DNA from: CAYWMP01 sp964459445 | GTDB taxonomy: Bacteria > Desulfobacterota > DSM-4660 > Desulfatiglandales > HGW-15 | Length of the DNA stretch: 16,241 bases | NCBI GenBank assembly: GCA_964459445.1 | Contig: CAYWMP010000136.1 | Coordinates: forward strand, 1 to 16,241 | Direction of reading: 5' to 3' | Shown: positions 1-6,642 of the stretch, one piece after another | How the letters are laid out: every line of letters begins with the position of its first letter | Position numbering within the stretch: the stretch's first letter is position 1 | Translations under genes and position numbers: made by a program | Notes under the pieces: model-generated | The model's input: only the letters and a program-made list of their open reading frames with translations | The model's database searches: none | Told to the model about the DNA's origin: nothing

Positions 1-65
1 TAATGATCAACGTTGATTCAAAGTTGAAACAAATTTCAAATATTTTTGGCTAGATGTTAGGCGCC

Positions 66-192
66 GCATCATAGATCCCGCGGTTGTGCGCGGGAGAAGC
101 GACGAGTGAGATGTATAGAGCAATACCTCCCAACGAGGAGAGATCGAAGGCAACGCCACTCGTGAGATCCCGCTCTCGCGGGGAGATGATGC
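66..192. repeat. Four-stem, cloverleaf-like inverted-repeat element
   Basis: A closing stem GCATCAT (66-72) / ATGATGC (186-192) encloses three arms. Arm one is CCCGCG (77-82) / CGCGGG (89-94) with a 6-base loop. Arm two is ACGAGTG (102-108) / CACTCGT (157-163), with a smaller CCTC (126-129) / GAGG (135-138) hairpin inside. Arm three is CCCGC (169-173) / GCGGG (178-182) with loop TCTC. AGATCCCGC starts both GC-rich arms. All pairings are exact. The element lies upstream of the FAD oxidoreductase gene. It could be a dispersed palindromic repeat or a structured RNA; the minus-strand open frame over it has no recognisable protein signature. No second copy was seen in the window. Confidence 0.6.
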
Positions 193-318
193 CTTGATGG
201 GGATCAGGATGAACTTTGAAGGTTTCTTTTGGCTATATGGTATGGTATATGCTTGTCTTTGTTTGTCCGCTAGAGAGCTTTTATCTGCGGCAATCAATCT
301 ATGTTGGGGAGGAGTCCA

Positions 319-1674
319 ATGGACTATCAGGTGACAATCGTAGGTGCGGGGCCTGCCGGCATTTTCACAGCACTCACCCTGGCAGAGCTCGGAGTGGAAG
401 GCGTTCTCTTAGTGGAGAAGGGCAAAGAGCTCAGAGAACGGGAACGAAAAAACTCGGAAGACATGCTCTGTGGATGGGGTGGAGCCGGGGCCTATAGCGA
501 TGGTAAACTTACCCTCTCCCCTGAGGTTGGGGGGCTTTTAGGAGAGTTTCTTGAACGGAAGGCCTTATTTGAATTGCTGAAGACTGCGGATGACAGTTGG
601 GTATCCCATGGCGCCCCCAGCCAGGTATTCGGTGAGCCGTCAGCCCAGCTTGAAGAACTTTCGGACCGCGCCCGGATGGCGGATCTCGAACTCATACCCA
701 CGACAATCCGGCACATCGGCACCGAACACTGCGTGACGGTATTGGATCGATTGAGACAATCCATATCCGAAAAAATAGAAACCCGCACCTGCTGTCCTGT
801 CGAAGAAATCATCGCAGAAAACGGTCAAATTAATAAAATCAAACTCTGCGATGGGAAAGAGGTCAACACCCGTTTTGTTGTTGCCGCCCCGGGCCGAGTA
901 GGCGCAAGTTGGATGAAAAAAGAAGCAGTCTCTCTGGGTCTTAATACCATGGCAAGCCCTGTGGATATAGGCGTGCGGGTTGAATTGCCCGCCATTGTGA
1001 TGAAAGAAATTACGGACGCGATTTATGAATCCAAACTCATCCACTACTCCAAGACCTTTGACGACAAGGTCCGCACTTTCTGCATGAATCCCTATGGAGA
1101 AGTGGTTATCGAGAAAAGCGCCGATATCCTGACTGTCAACGGCCATAGTTATGCGGAAAAAAGGAGTGAAAACACCAATTTCGCCATACTGGTCAGCAGT
1201 GCCTTTACCGAGCCCTTTGACGATCCTATTGGCTACGGCCTCTACATCTCGAGGCTGGCGAATCTCCTGGGCGGCAATGTCATCGTGCAGAGGCTGGGGG
1301 ATCTTTTGGCCGGCCGACGCAGCACCCAGGCGCGAATAGATCGATGCCTAACCCGTCCCACTCTTAAGGAAGCCGTCCCCGGTGATCTGAGTTATGTGTT
1401 CCCCTATCGGCATCTGTTAAGCATCGTGGAGATGCTCCAGGCCCTTGACAAGATGGCCCCCGGCGTTGACTCACGGCACACCCTGCTTTATGGCGTTGAA
1501 GTGAAGTTTTATTCAAACCGGATCGAAGTCTCTCCTGAAATGGAAACCCAGGTCAAAAACCTCTTTGCAATCGGTGATGGGGCGGGCATCACACGAGGCC
1601 TGCTCCAGGCCTCTGCCAGCGGCATCCTCGCCGCCCGCGCAATTGCTGATCGAATCAAGGGCGGCACTTCTTAG
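319..1674 (+). CDS. FAD-dependent oxidoreductase, COG2509-type
   Basis: Predicted 451-residue soluble flavoprotein. The N-terminus carries a Rossmann dinucleotide-binding motif GAGPAG at residues 9-14, with the acidic residue ending strand two at Glu33 (LLVEKG). A Gly-rich block GWGGAGAYSDGKL (52-64) is typical of the uncharacterised FAD-dependent dehydrogenases of COG2509. The C-terminal FAD-contacting segment AIGDGAGITRGL lies at about 417-428. The ATG at 319 is chosen because GGGAGGAG sits a few bases upstream; an ATG at 301 in the same frame lacks such a site. The substrate of this family is not established. It stands alone on the plus strand and converges on the HMG-CoA-lyase-like gene, so a link to the acyl-CoA block is not shown. 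Confidence 0.88.
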   Translation: MDYQVTIVGAGPAGIFTALTLAELGVEGVLLVEKGKELRERERKNSEDMLCGWGGAGAYSDGKLTLSPEVGGLLGEFLERKALFELLKTADDSWVSHGAPSQVFGEPSAQLEELSDRARMADLELIPTTIRHIGTEHCVTVLDRLRQSISEKIETRTCCPVEEIIAENGQINKIKLCDGKEVNTRFVVAAPGRVGASWMKKEAVSLGLNTMASPVDIGVRVELPAIVMKEITDAIYESKLIHYSKTFDDKVRTFCMNPYGEVVIEKSADILTVNGHSYAEKRSENTNFAILVSSAFTEPFDDPIGYGLYISRLANLLGGNVIVQRLGDLLAGRRSTQARIDRCLTRPTLKEAVPGDLSYVFPYRHLLSIVEMLQALDKMAPGVDSRHTLLYGVEVKFYSNRIEVSPEMETQVKNLFAIGDGAGITRGLLQASASGILAARAIADRIKGGTS

Positions 1675-1847
1675 AGACCCCCGGAGACTCCTGCTTTGGG
1701 AATTGAGGCTGGGAATATTGGAAGGGATTTGGGTTGGGTCGCCCTTTGTTAATTTAGGAGAGAGCTGTCAGGTAAACAAAAGGCAACCCATCGCCAACTT
1801 GTAATCAACTTGGTTAGACTACTTCATCTCATAAAAGCTCTTTTTTT

Positions 1848-2102
1848 GACTAGATAACAGGATTAACCTGATTGATACGTTTGTAAGAATAATCGCTAAT
1901 AGGCCCGCATGCGGGCCTCCCAATGATTTATCATTGGGAGTATTGGGAAAATATTCTGGAAAAAAGTGCACCTGTTTTTCCAGAAAGTTTTCCCAATATG
2001 CCCTTTAGCGATCCTTCTCGTATACCATCTCTTGATGCAGTTTCCGATTCCTTATTAAGCTTTAATTTTTAAAATAAATCCCGTTTATCTTGTTATCCTG
2101 TC
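1848..2102. mobile_element. MITE-like element A1 with terminal inverted repeats
   Basis: The ends are GACTAGATAACAGGAT (1848-1863) and ATCTTGTTATCCTGTC (2087-2102), 13 of 16 positions complementary. Inside lie three palindromes: GGCCCGCATGCGGGCC (1902-1917), CTCCCAATGAT / ATCATTGGGAG (1917-1940, loop TT), and a long hairpin with ATTGGGAAAA (1942-1951) / TTTTCCCAAT (1988-1997) outside and TTCTGGAAAAA (1954-1964) / TTTTTCCAGAA (1975-1985) inside, GTGCAC in the loop. The core is clearly related to that at 13445-13615. CTCTTTT flanks both ends (1838-1844, 2105-2111), a possible target duplication. It fills the gap between two convergent genes, ends within 8 bp of the HMGL-like stop codon, and may also act as a terminator. 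No transposase is encoded. Confidence 0.65.
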
Positions 2103-2109
2103 AACTCTT

Positions 2110-3282
2110 TTACCTTTCTAATATCTCAGGTGGAACGACCGCCTCCTCGGGCCAGCCAGAAGGAATGAGCTGATCGGGTTTTTCCCCGAACTTCTCTTTC
2201 AATCTGGGCAGTTGAGGTCGCTTGAATTCTTCCCTGGGCTCTTTCGGTATTCTTCCGTTAAGAATGGATTCAGAGCGCAATCGCCTTCCCACGGTCCTTT
2301 CCATCATTGTTCCAAGTTCCAGAATCCTGTCGATATTGATGCCGCCGATATCAATGCCCATTTCATCCAGCATCACGCACATATCCTCAAAAGTGACGAG
2401 ACCGACGACATTGGGGTCTTTGTAATAATAGGTTCCGGTACCGGGAACGGGTGTCCGATCCAGGAAATTGGCAGGCTGTCCGCCCAGACCGCCAATGGTC
2501 CCCTCGAATATCTCCACACCAGCCTGGAGGGCCGCAAGGACATTGGCCAGTCCCCATCCCCTTGTGACGTGAAAATGCCCCACATGCAAATCAGGATTTG
2601 GAAGTTCGTCAAGGATCATGGAGTAATATCGGTAAACCTGATCCGGCGGCGCAGAGCCGTCGTGATCGGCGTGTTCGATGTCATCGGCGCCGATACTGAG
2701 AAACCGCTTTGTGAATTCAATGGCATCCTCGAACCTTGTGGGCCCTGAAATGGGACTTCCCCAGATCGTGCTCACCGTTCCGCACATCTTGATACCCGCG
2801 TCTTTGCATTTCTTAATACATCTTTCAGCCTCTTTCCAATACTCCGGGAGCGAGGTTCCACTGTTAGCAAAGTGATGCTGTTCATCCGTTGAAACCATCA
2901 TCAAAACGCGATCAGGGCCGTATCCCTTGTCCTTCAGCATGATGGCCCTGTCCACGGCCGATTCCCGGATCGTGATGGCCGTCCATTCGATGTCATCGGG
3001 GTTGACGCCCCTTTTTTGCAGTCGTTTCTTAAAGATCTCATCATGCACACCCTTCAGGACTTCCTCGGCGTCCTTGAACTGAGGCATAATCCTCGGATTT
3101 CCAAGATTGGTGGCCTCCAACCTTCTTACGCCGGCAAAGGCCAGTTCCTGAAGGTAATAGATTTTGGCATCGGTCGGAATCCAATGCTCCTCATGCTGAA
3201 ATCCATCCCTGATCGTTATATCGGCCAATCGAACTTTTTTTGACATCCTTGGATGGGCCCTAAACATATTGTGTTCACTCAT
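2110..3282 (-). CDS. HMG-CoA lyase-like DRE-TIM metallolyase family protein
   Basis: 390 residues, TIM-barrel aldolase/lyase family (HMGL-like). DITIRDGFQHEE at 21-32 matches the family's RDG(L/F)Q motif, giving catalytic Arg25 and metal ligand Asp26. LEATNLGNPRIMPQF (55-69) matches the HMG-CoA lyase strand. HFH (236-238) supplies the two metal-binding histidines, and Asn291 may be the remaining ligand. The HMG-CoA lyase signature loop, normally GLGGCP with a catalytic cysteine, reads GLGGQP (265-270) with Gln269. The protein is longer than typical lyases (about 300 residues) because of a charged, proline-rich tail after about residue 335. AAGGAGG precedes the ATG by six bases. It lies 213 bp downstream of the GcdA-like gene on the same strand. 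Acyl-CoA C-C cleavage or condensation is inferred; HMG-CoA as substrate is doubtful. Confidence 0.85.
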   Translation of the reverse strand: MSEHNMFRAHPRMSKKVRLADITIRDGFQHEEHWIPTDAKIYYLQELAFAGVRRLEATNLGNPRIMPQFKDAEEVLKGVHDEIFKKRLQKRGVNPDDIEWTAITIRESAVDRAIMLKDKGYGPDRVLMMVSTDEQHHFANSGTSLPEYWKEAERCIKKCKDAGIKMCGTVSTIWGSPISGPTRFEDAIEFTKRFLSIGADDIEHADHDGSAPPDQVYRYYSMILDELPNPDLHVGHFHVTRGWGLANVLAALQAGVEIFEGTIGGLGGQPANFLDRTPVPGTGTYYYKDPNVVGLVTFEDMCVMLDEMGIDIGGINIDRILELGTMMERTVGRRLRSESILNGRIPKEPREEFKRPQLPRLKEKFGEKPDQLIPSGWPEEAVVPPEILER

Positions 3283-3446
3283 AACTAGCCTCCTTCAACT
3301 ACTTTCAGAAAAATACAAATATCAAAATGCGAAAATGGAAACAACCTCAAATGATAGAACATACATTCTAATTTGACTCTCCTAAGATAACCGCAATCAG
3401 CCCTTCCTATCTCTGGCGGGCAAGCAAGCAACAACGAAAATCAAAC

Positions 3447-3489
3447 CTCAATATTCAATCTTCAATATTCAATAGTCAATCTTCAATTC
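3447..3489. repeat. AT-rich short tandem repeat tract
   Basis: The stretch consists of alternating TTCAATATTCAAT, TTCAAT and AGTCAAT units. On the minus strand it lies just beyond the stop codon of the GcdA-like gene, in the 213-bp gap before the HMGL-like gene. The same word family recurs at 14905-14924 over the end of the heptosyltransferase II gene. No hairpin with a T-run is visible, so it is not an obvious terminator. The rest of the gap (3283-3446) shows nothing recognisable besides the HMGL-like ribosome binding site. Confidence 0.6.
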
Positions 3490-3495
3490 TTACAG

Positions 3496-5229
3496 CTATC
3501 CCCTTATCGTCCTCGGCAACAGCATATGATGCTGGGGGCAGATGGCTTGGGGATTCTGGTAGCTGCACCTTGCAAAGGCGACAAAATAATCCCTCAGGTT
3601 GGGTAAAGGGACGATCTCATCAACCAAACCGGCCTTCGCACAGTACACGGGTCTTGACTGATCATAGTATTGCTGGGCAAGGGCGTTCATCTTGTCGATC
3701 ACCGGGTCGAGAGGATTGTCTGCATCCTTTTCCTTGACCAATCGCCTGGCAAAGGCAGCGACCGATGCGGTTTCTCCATGCATCACATAGATTTCCGTTG
3801 TAGGTACGCCCAGGGTGAAGGCATTGTTGCGTGTCGCCTGAGGTCCCCCCATGATATAATGGGCGGCAGCTGTTCCTTTTCGCAAAACAACGCACATCAT
3901 GGGAACATGGGAGCTCTCAATAGAGTAAATGAGAGATTGTCCTAAACCCAAAAGCTCCGCCTTTTCGGCAATATCGCCCACATCGATGCCGGATGTATCC
4001 TGGAACCAAATGATGGGAATTTTGTCTCTCCCGCAGAACATAACCAGCTCGTTCATTTTGATGAGACCCTCTCGATAAAGCTTGCCGCCTATACCCATAT
4101 ATTCGCCCTTGGCATAGGGGGGATAGTCCTTGCCAAGGAAGCCCTGGCGATTGGCAATAACGCCTACGAGAAAGCCGTCTATCTTTGTAAGCCCGCAGTA
4201 CACCTCCGGACCATAGTCCGGCCTGTACTCCATGTGTTCGCTACCGTCAACAAGCCTTGCCAGGACCTGTTCAAAACTGTAGACCCGCTTCTGATTAAAG
4301 GGGACAATGCAATTGAGATCATGAGCCGGATAAACAGGATCCTTTGGTTCGGCAACCCTGAATGTTGAGGGATCGTACTGGGGCATCCCCGCCATGCAGT
4401 TTTTAAGGGCCTCCAAAACGCCCTCCTCCGTATCAAACACCTGCCGCATAAACCCTGTTTCGTCATGATGGATCTTTACGCTGCCTGGAGGCACCTGTTT
4501 AAATTTCCTTGTCGCATCGATAATCTGCTCTGCTCCGTCTAGATCGAAATGTCCCTTGGGCGACATACCGCTTACAATACCGCCGCCCCCTACGGCCATG
4601 TTGGATTTCTCATGGGCAAAGATGATTGCAGGGCTTATGGCATGGTAACCGCCGCCCGCGGGATTTGTCCCATACATACCCACGATGACCGGTATGCCCT
4701 TTTCGGCCAGTTCGGAGTGCCGGAAAAATGTTCGCCCTCCGGATCTCCTGCCTGCGTAGACCTTTTCTTGTTCAGTCAATTTCACGCCGCTGCAGTTTAG
4801 AACCCATACCAAGGGAATTCTCAGCTGTTCAGCCATGTCCTGCGCTCGAAACACATGCTCCCTCTGTCCCGCAATCCAGGCACCGGCCAGCACCTTGTTA
4901 TCGGAGGCGATGATGAGAGCATATTTGCCCGATATTTGTCCCAACCCCGTGACAACCCCAGTTGTTCCTTCCGGATTAAATTCGGGATCATAAAGCGTGT
5001 CCAGAGGAAGGAAGGTACCGGGATCAACCAGTAGATCAATCCTCTCCCAGGCCGTCTTCTCACCCCTCTTGTGGAGTTTTTCTATGGGTAAGCCGCTCAG
5101 TTTCCTTTCTTCAACGGCCTTGTTGACCTCTTCTTCAACTTTGGCCAGTTCAGCGGCATCGGCCTTGTCTTTTTCATTATCTTTGAGTTCTCTGCCTAAG
5201 GGACTCATTTTCTCAAAATATTGTCTCAT
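3496..5229 (-). CDS. gcdA: Glutaconyl-CoA decarboxylase alpha subunit-like carboxyltransferase
   Basis: 577 residues, close to the roughly 587 of Acidaminococcus GcdA, with similarity along the whole length. GcdA moves CO2 from (E)-glutaconyl-CoA to biotin on a partner subunit; the full complex decarboxylates it and pumps Na+. The acyl-CoA carboxyltransferase halves are visible: N-terminal GTNPAGGGYHAISP (187-200) followed by AHEKSNMAVGGGG (205-217), and C-terminal DTSGIDVG (411-418) and RKGTAAAHYIMGGP (450-463). There is no membrane segment, as expected. The ATG at 5229 has GGAGG nine bases upstream and lies 1 bp from the crotonase stop, suggesting coupled translation. GcdB/C/D-type subunits are absent here. 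Such enzymes serve glutarate/glutamate and anaerobic benzoate breakdown. A methylcrotonyl-CoA carboxylase-like role is less likely. Confidence 0.88.
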   Translation of the reverse strand: MRQYFEKMSPLGRELKDNEKDKADAAELAKVEEEVNKAVEERKLSGLPIEKLHKRGEKTAWERIDLLVDPGTFLPLDTLYDPEFNPEGTTGVVTGLGQISGKYALIIASDNKVLAGAWIAGQREHVFRAQDMAEQLRIPLVWVLNCSGVKLTEQEKVYAGRRSGGRTFFRHSELAEKGIPVIVGMYGTNPAGGGYHAISPAIIFAHEKSNMAVGGGGIVSGMSPKGHFDLDGAEQIIDATRKFKQVPPGSVKIHHDETGFMRQVFDTEEGVLEALKNCMAGMPQYDPSTFRVAEPKDPVYPAHDLNCIVPFNQKRVYSFEQVLARLVDGSEHMEYRPDYGPEVYCGLTKIDGFLVGVIANRQGFLGKDYPPYAKGEYMGIGGKLYREGLIKMNELVMFCGRDKIPIIWFQDTSGIDVGDIAEKAELLGLGQSLIYSIESSHVPMMCVVLRKGTAAAHYIMGGPQATRNNAFTLGVPTTEIYVMHGETASVAAFARRLVKEKDADNPLDPVIDKMNALAQQYYDQSRPVYCAKAGLVDEIVPLPNLRDYFVAFARCSYQNPQAICPQHHMLLPRTIRG

Positions 5230-5230
5230 G

Positions 5231-6442
5231 TTACTTCGCCTCCCTGTAGTCTCCTATCTTTTGTTCGAGTGTTGCGATTAGGCCTGCCCTGAATCTCGGG
5301 TCCCTGTAAAGCCTTGAGTCTGCGTCCGCCTCCCGTTTGACAAAAGCCTCCTCATCAAATTCGGAGGCATCGTAATCCGCCAAAAGGTCGTCTAGGGCCT
5401 CAATGGATTGCGGTGCCAGAGGTCTGCCCATGTTTTTAATTTCCTCATTCACTTCACGCAACGGTTTCCCCCAGATTTGGCTGTAGTTCTCCGGATTCTT
5501 CCTCCGCTCCACTTCTTTGTCTGTTTCGGGCGTTGTGCTCAAGGTCAGCCTCTCATTTGGAAGAATCACCGGGATCTCCTCTTTCGGACAGGTGGCGAGC
5601 CTCAGCCCTTCAGGCAGAATCAGAAGCCCTGTATCTTGATTATGGGTTTCCAGGGCCTCGAGGTAATTCAACCTATCTGCATCCGGATCATCCGTTCTCT
5701 CCCTTTTCGGGAAAGGAAGGGGCACATCCACAACCGCATTATAGATTCCGATGTCTTTGAGTTGCGGCGCCTTGACTTCTTTTGATGTCTTTCCCATGTA
5801 CGCCGCGTTGGTGATTCCCGCTTTCACCAGCGTCCTGGCAATCCCTGCCCAGCCCGGTATGAGCCCGATCATAGCCTCGCTAAAACACATGCTGCTTCTT
5901 GAATCACCCACCAGATAATCGGCCATTAGGGGTATCTCGGCTGACCCTCCGAACCTGGTTCCACCCCCGCACACGGCCATTACCCTCAAATGTTCTGCGA
6001 TTTTTCTTACGCTTCCATGAAGAGCAATGCCCTTCTTGATCCGATTGTCAGCCCATTCGAAGAGTTGATTGATCTCTTCATTAGATGCGCCGTCCGCCTC
6101 CTTTTCTTTTTTGGCTTCATGGGTCCTGTCCAAATTGCGAAGGCTTTCTTTGAGATCACCGCCCGCATGAACAGGATCGTTTGGCCCGTAAAGGACAAGG
6201 AATGCCAATTCACCCTTTAAGGCAAAGACCTTATCCAGACCTTTCAGGTATGCATCCAACCCCGGATTACCCACCTGATGGACCGGTGGGTTGCAATAGC
6301 ATAGAATGGCGCCCTCTTTTCCGTCGAAACTCACCCTGTCGATCATCAAATAGGCTTTCCCTTCGGTCCATTCATCAATGGATCCGAGGTTTTCATAATC
6401 CTCAATCTTATCGGATCGGATCAAACCCATCGGCCCCTTCAT
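5231..6442 (-). CDS. Enoyl-CoA hydratase/isomerase (crotonase) family protein
   Basis: 403 residues from the ATG at 6442, well above the usual 260. The start is chosen because GAGGGGG lies six bases upstream; a longer frame would begin at a TTG (6553) without a ribosome site. HAGGDLKES (92-100) forms the first oxyanion-hole segment. GGGTRFGGSAE (159-169) gives the second and places Glu169 where crotonase has its first catalytic Glu; FSEAMIGLIPGWAG (187-200) gives Glu189 for the second, so hydratase chemistry is plausible. A C-terminal extension of about 150 charged residues follows. First gene of a minus-strand pair with the GcdA-like gene. Its size recalls the 6-oxocyclohexenecarbonyl-CoA hydrolases (BamA/Oah) of anaerobic aromatic degradation, but their segment as I recall it (CTGGNTKEY) is not matched, so no specific name is given. 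Confidence 0.85.
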   Translation of the reverse strand: MKGPMGLIRSDKIEDYENLGSIDEWTEGKAYLMIDRVSFDGKEGAILCYCNPPVHQVGNPGLDAYLKGLDKVFALKGELAFLVLYGPNDPVHAGGDLKESLRNLDRTHEAKKEKEADGASNEEINQLFEWADNRIKKGIALHGSVRKIAEHLRVMAVCGGGTRFGGSAEIPLMADYLVGDSRSSMCFSEAMIGLIPGWAGIARTLVKAGITNAAYMGKTSKEVKAPQLKDIGIYNAVVDVPLPFPKRERTDDPDADRLNYLEALETHNQDTGLLILPEGLRLATCPKEEIPVILPNERLTLSTTPETDKEVERRKNPENYSQIWGKPLREVNEEIKNMGRPLAPQSIEALDDLLADYDASEFDEEAFVKREADADSRLYRDPRFRAGLIATLEQKIGDYREAK

Positions 6443-6487
6443 CAAATTCCCCCTCGCCGGATGTTTATCGAATTGTGTTTGGCACCC

Positions 6488-6516
6488 TATATACAACGAA
6501 TCAAGTTTCTGTTCAA
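6488..6516 (-). promoter_or_regulatory. Candidate sigma-70-type promoter for the crotonase-gcdA pair
   Basis: On the minus strand TTGAAC (6516-6511) is followed after 17 bases by TATATA (6493-6488). This would give a leader of about 40 bases before the ATG at 6442. It lies in the 200-bp divergent gap shared with the acyl-CoA ligase gene, so one regulator could act on both. No clear operator dyad was seen, and no convincing plus-strand promoter for the ligase was identified. Confidence 0.4.
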
Positions 6517-6642
6517 GTGATTGAAAACTATTTATCGGACGGCCCTCAGGCAAAAGGAAAAGAACAAAAAATCATTGATTTTTCTAGAAAAACAGGAGAA
6601 ATTCAAAATTCGGAAAAAATAGGCGATAATTGGGAGATCTTT

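Noticed and set aside
7..297. Minus-strand open frame of 96 codons
   Set aside because: It runs through the four-stem palindromic element, has no domain signature and no convincing start.
640..1146. Minus-strand open frame of 168 codons
   Set aside because: It is a shadow of the FAD oxidoreductase gene, whose plus-strand product has clear motifs.
6479..6495. Possible sigma-54 promoter starting TTGGCACC
   Set aside because: The -24 element fits partly, but the required GC of the -12 element is missing at the right distance.
6443..6553. Upstream TTG start for the crotonase-family gene
   Set aside because: No ribosome site at 6553, while the ATG at 6442 has GAGGGGG six bases upstream; the candidate promoter at 6488-6516 would also lie inside the longer frame.
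6181..6642. N-terminal extension of the acyl-CoA ligase frame by 154 codons
   Set aside because: It overlaps the 5' part of the crotonase gene on the other strand, shows no ligase similarity, and a good ribosome site precedes the ATG at 6643.
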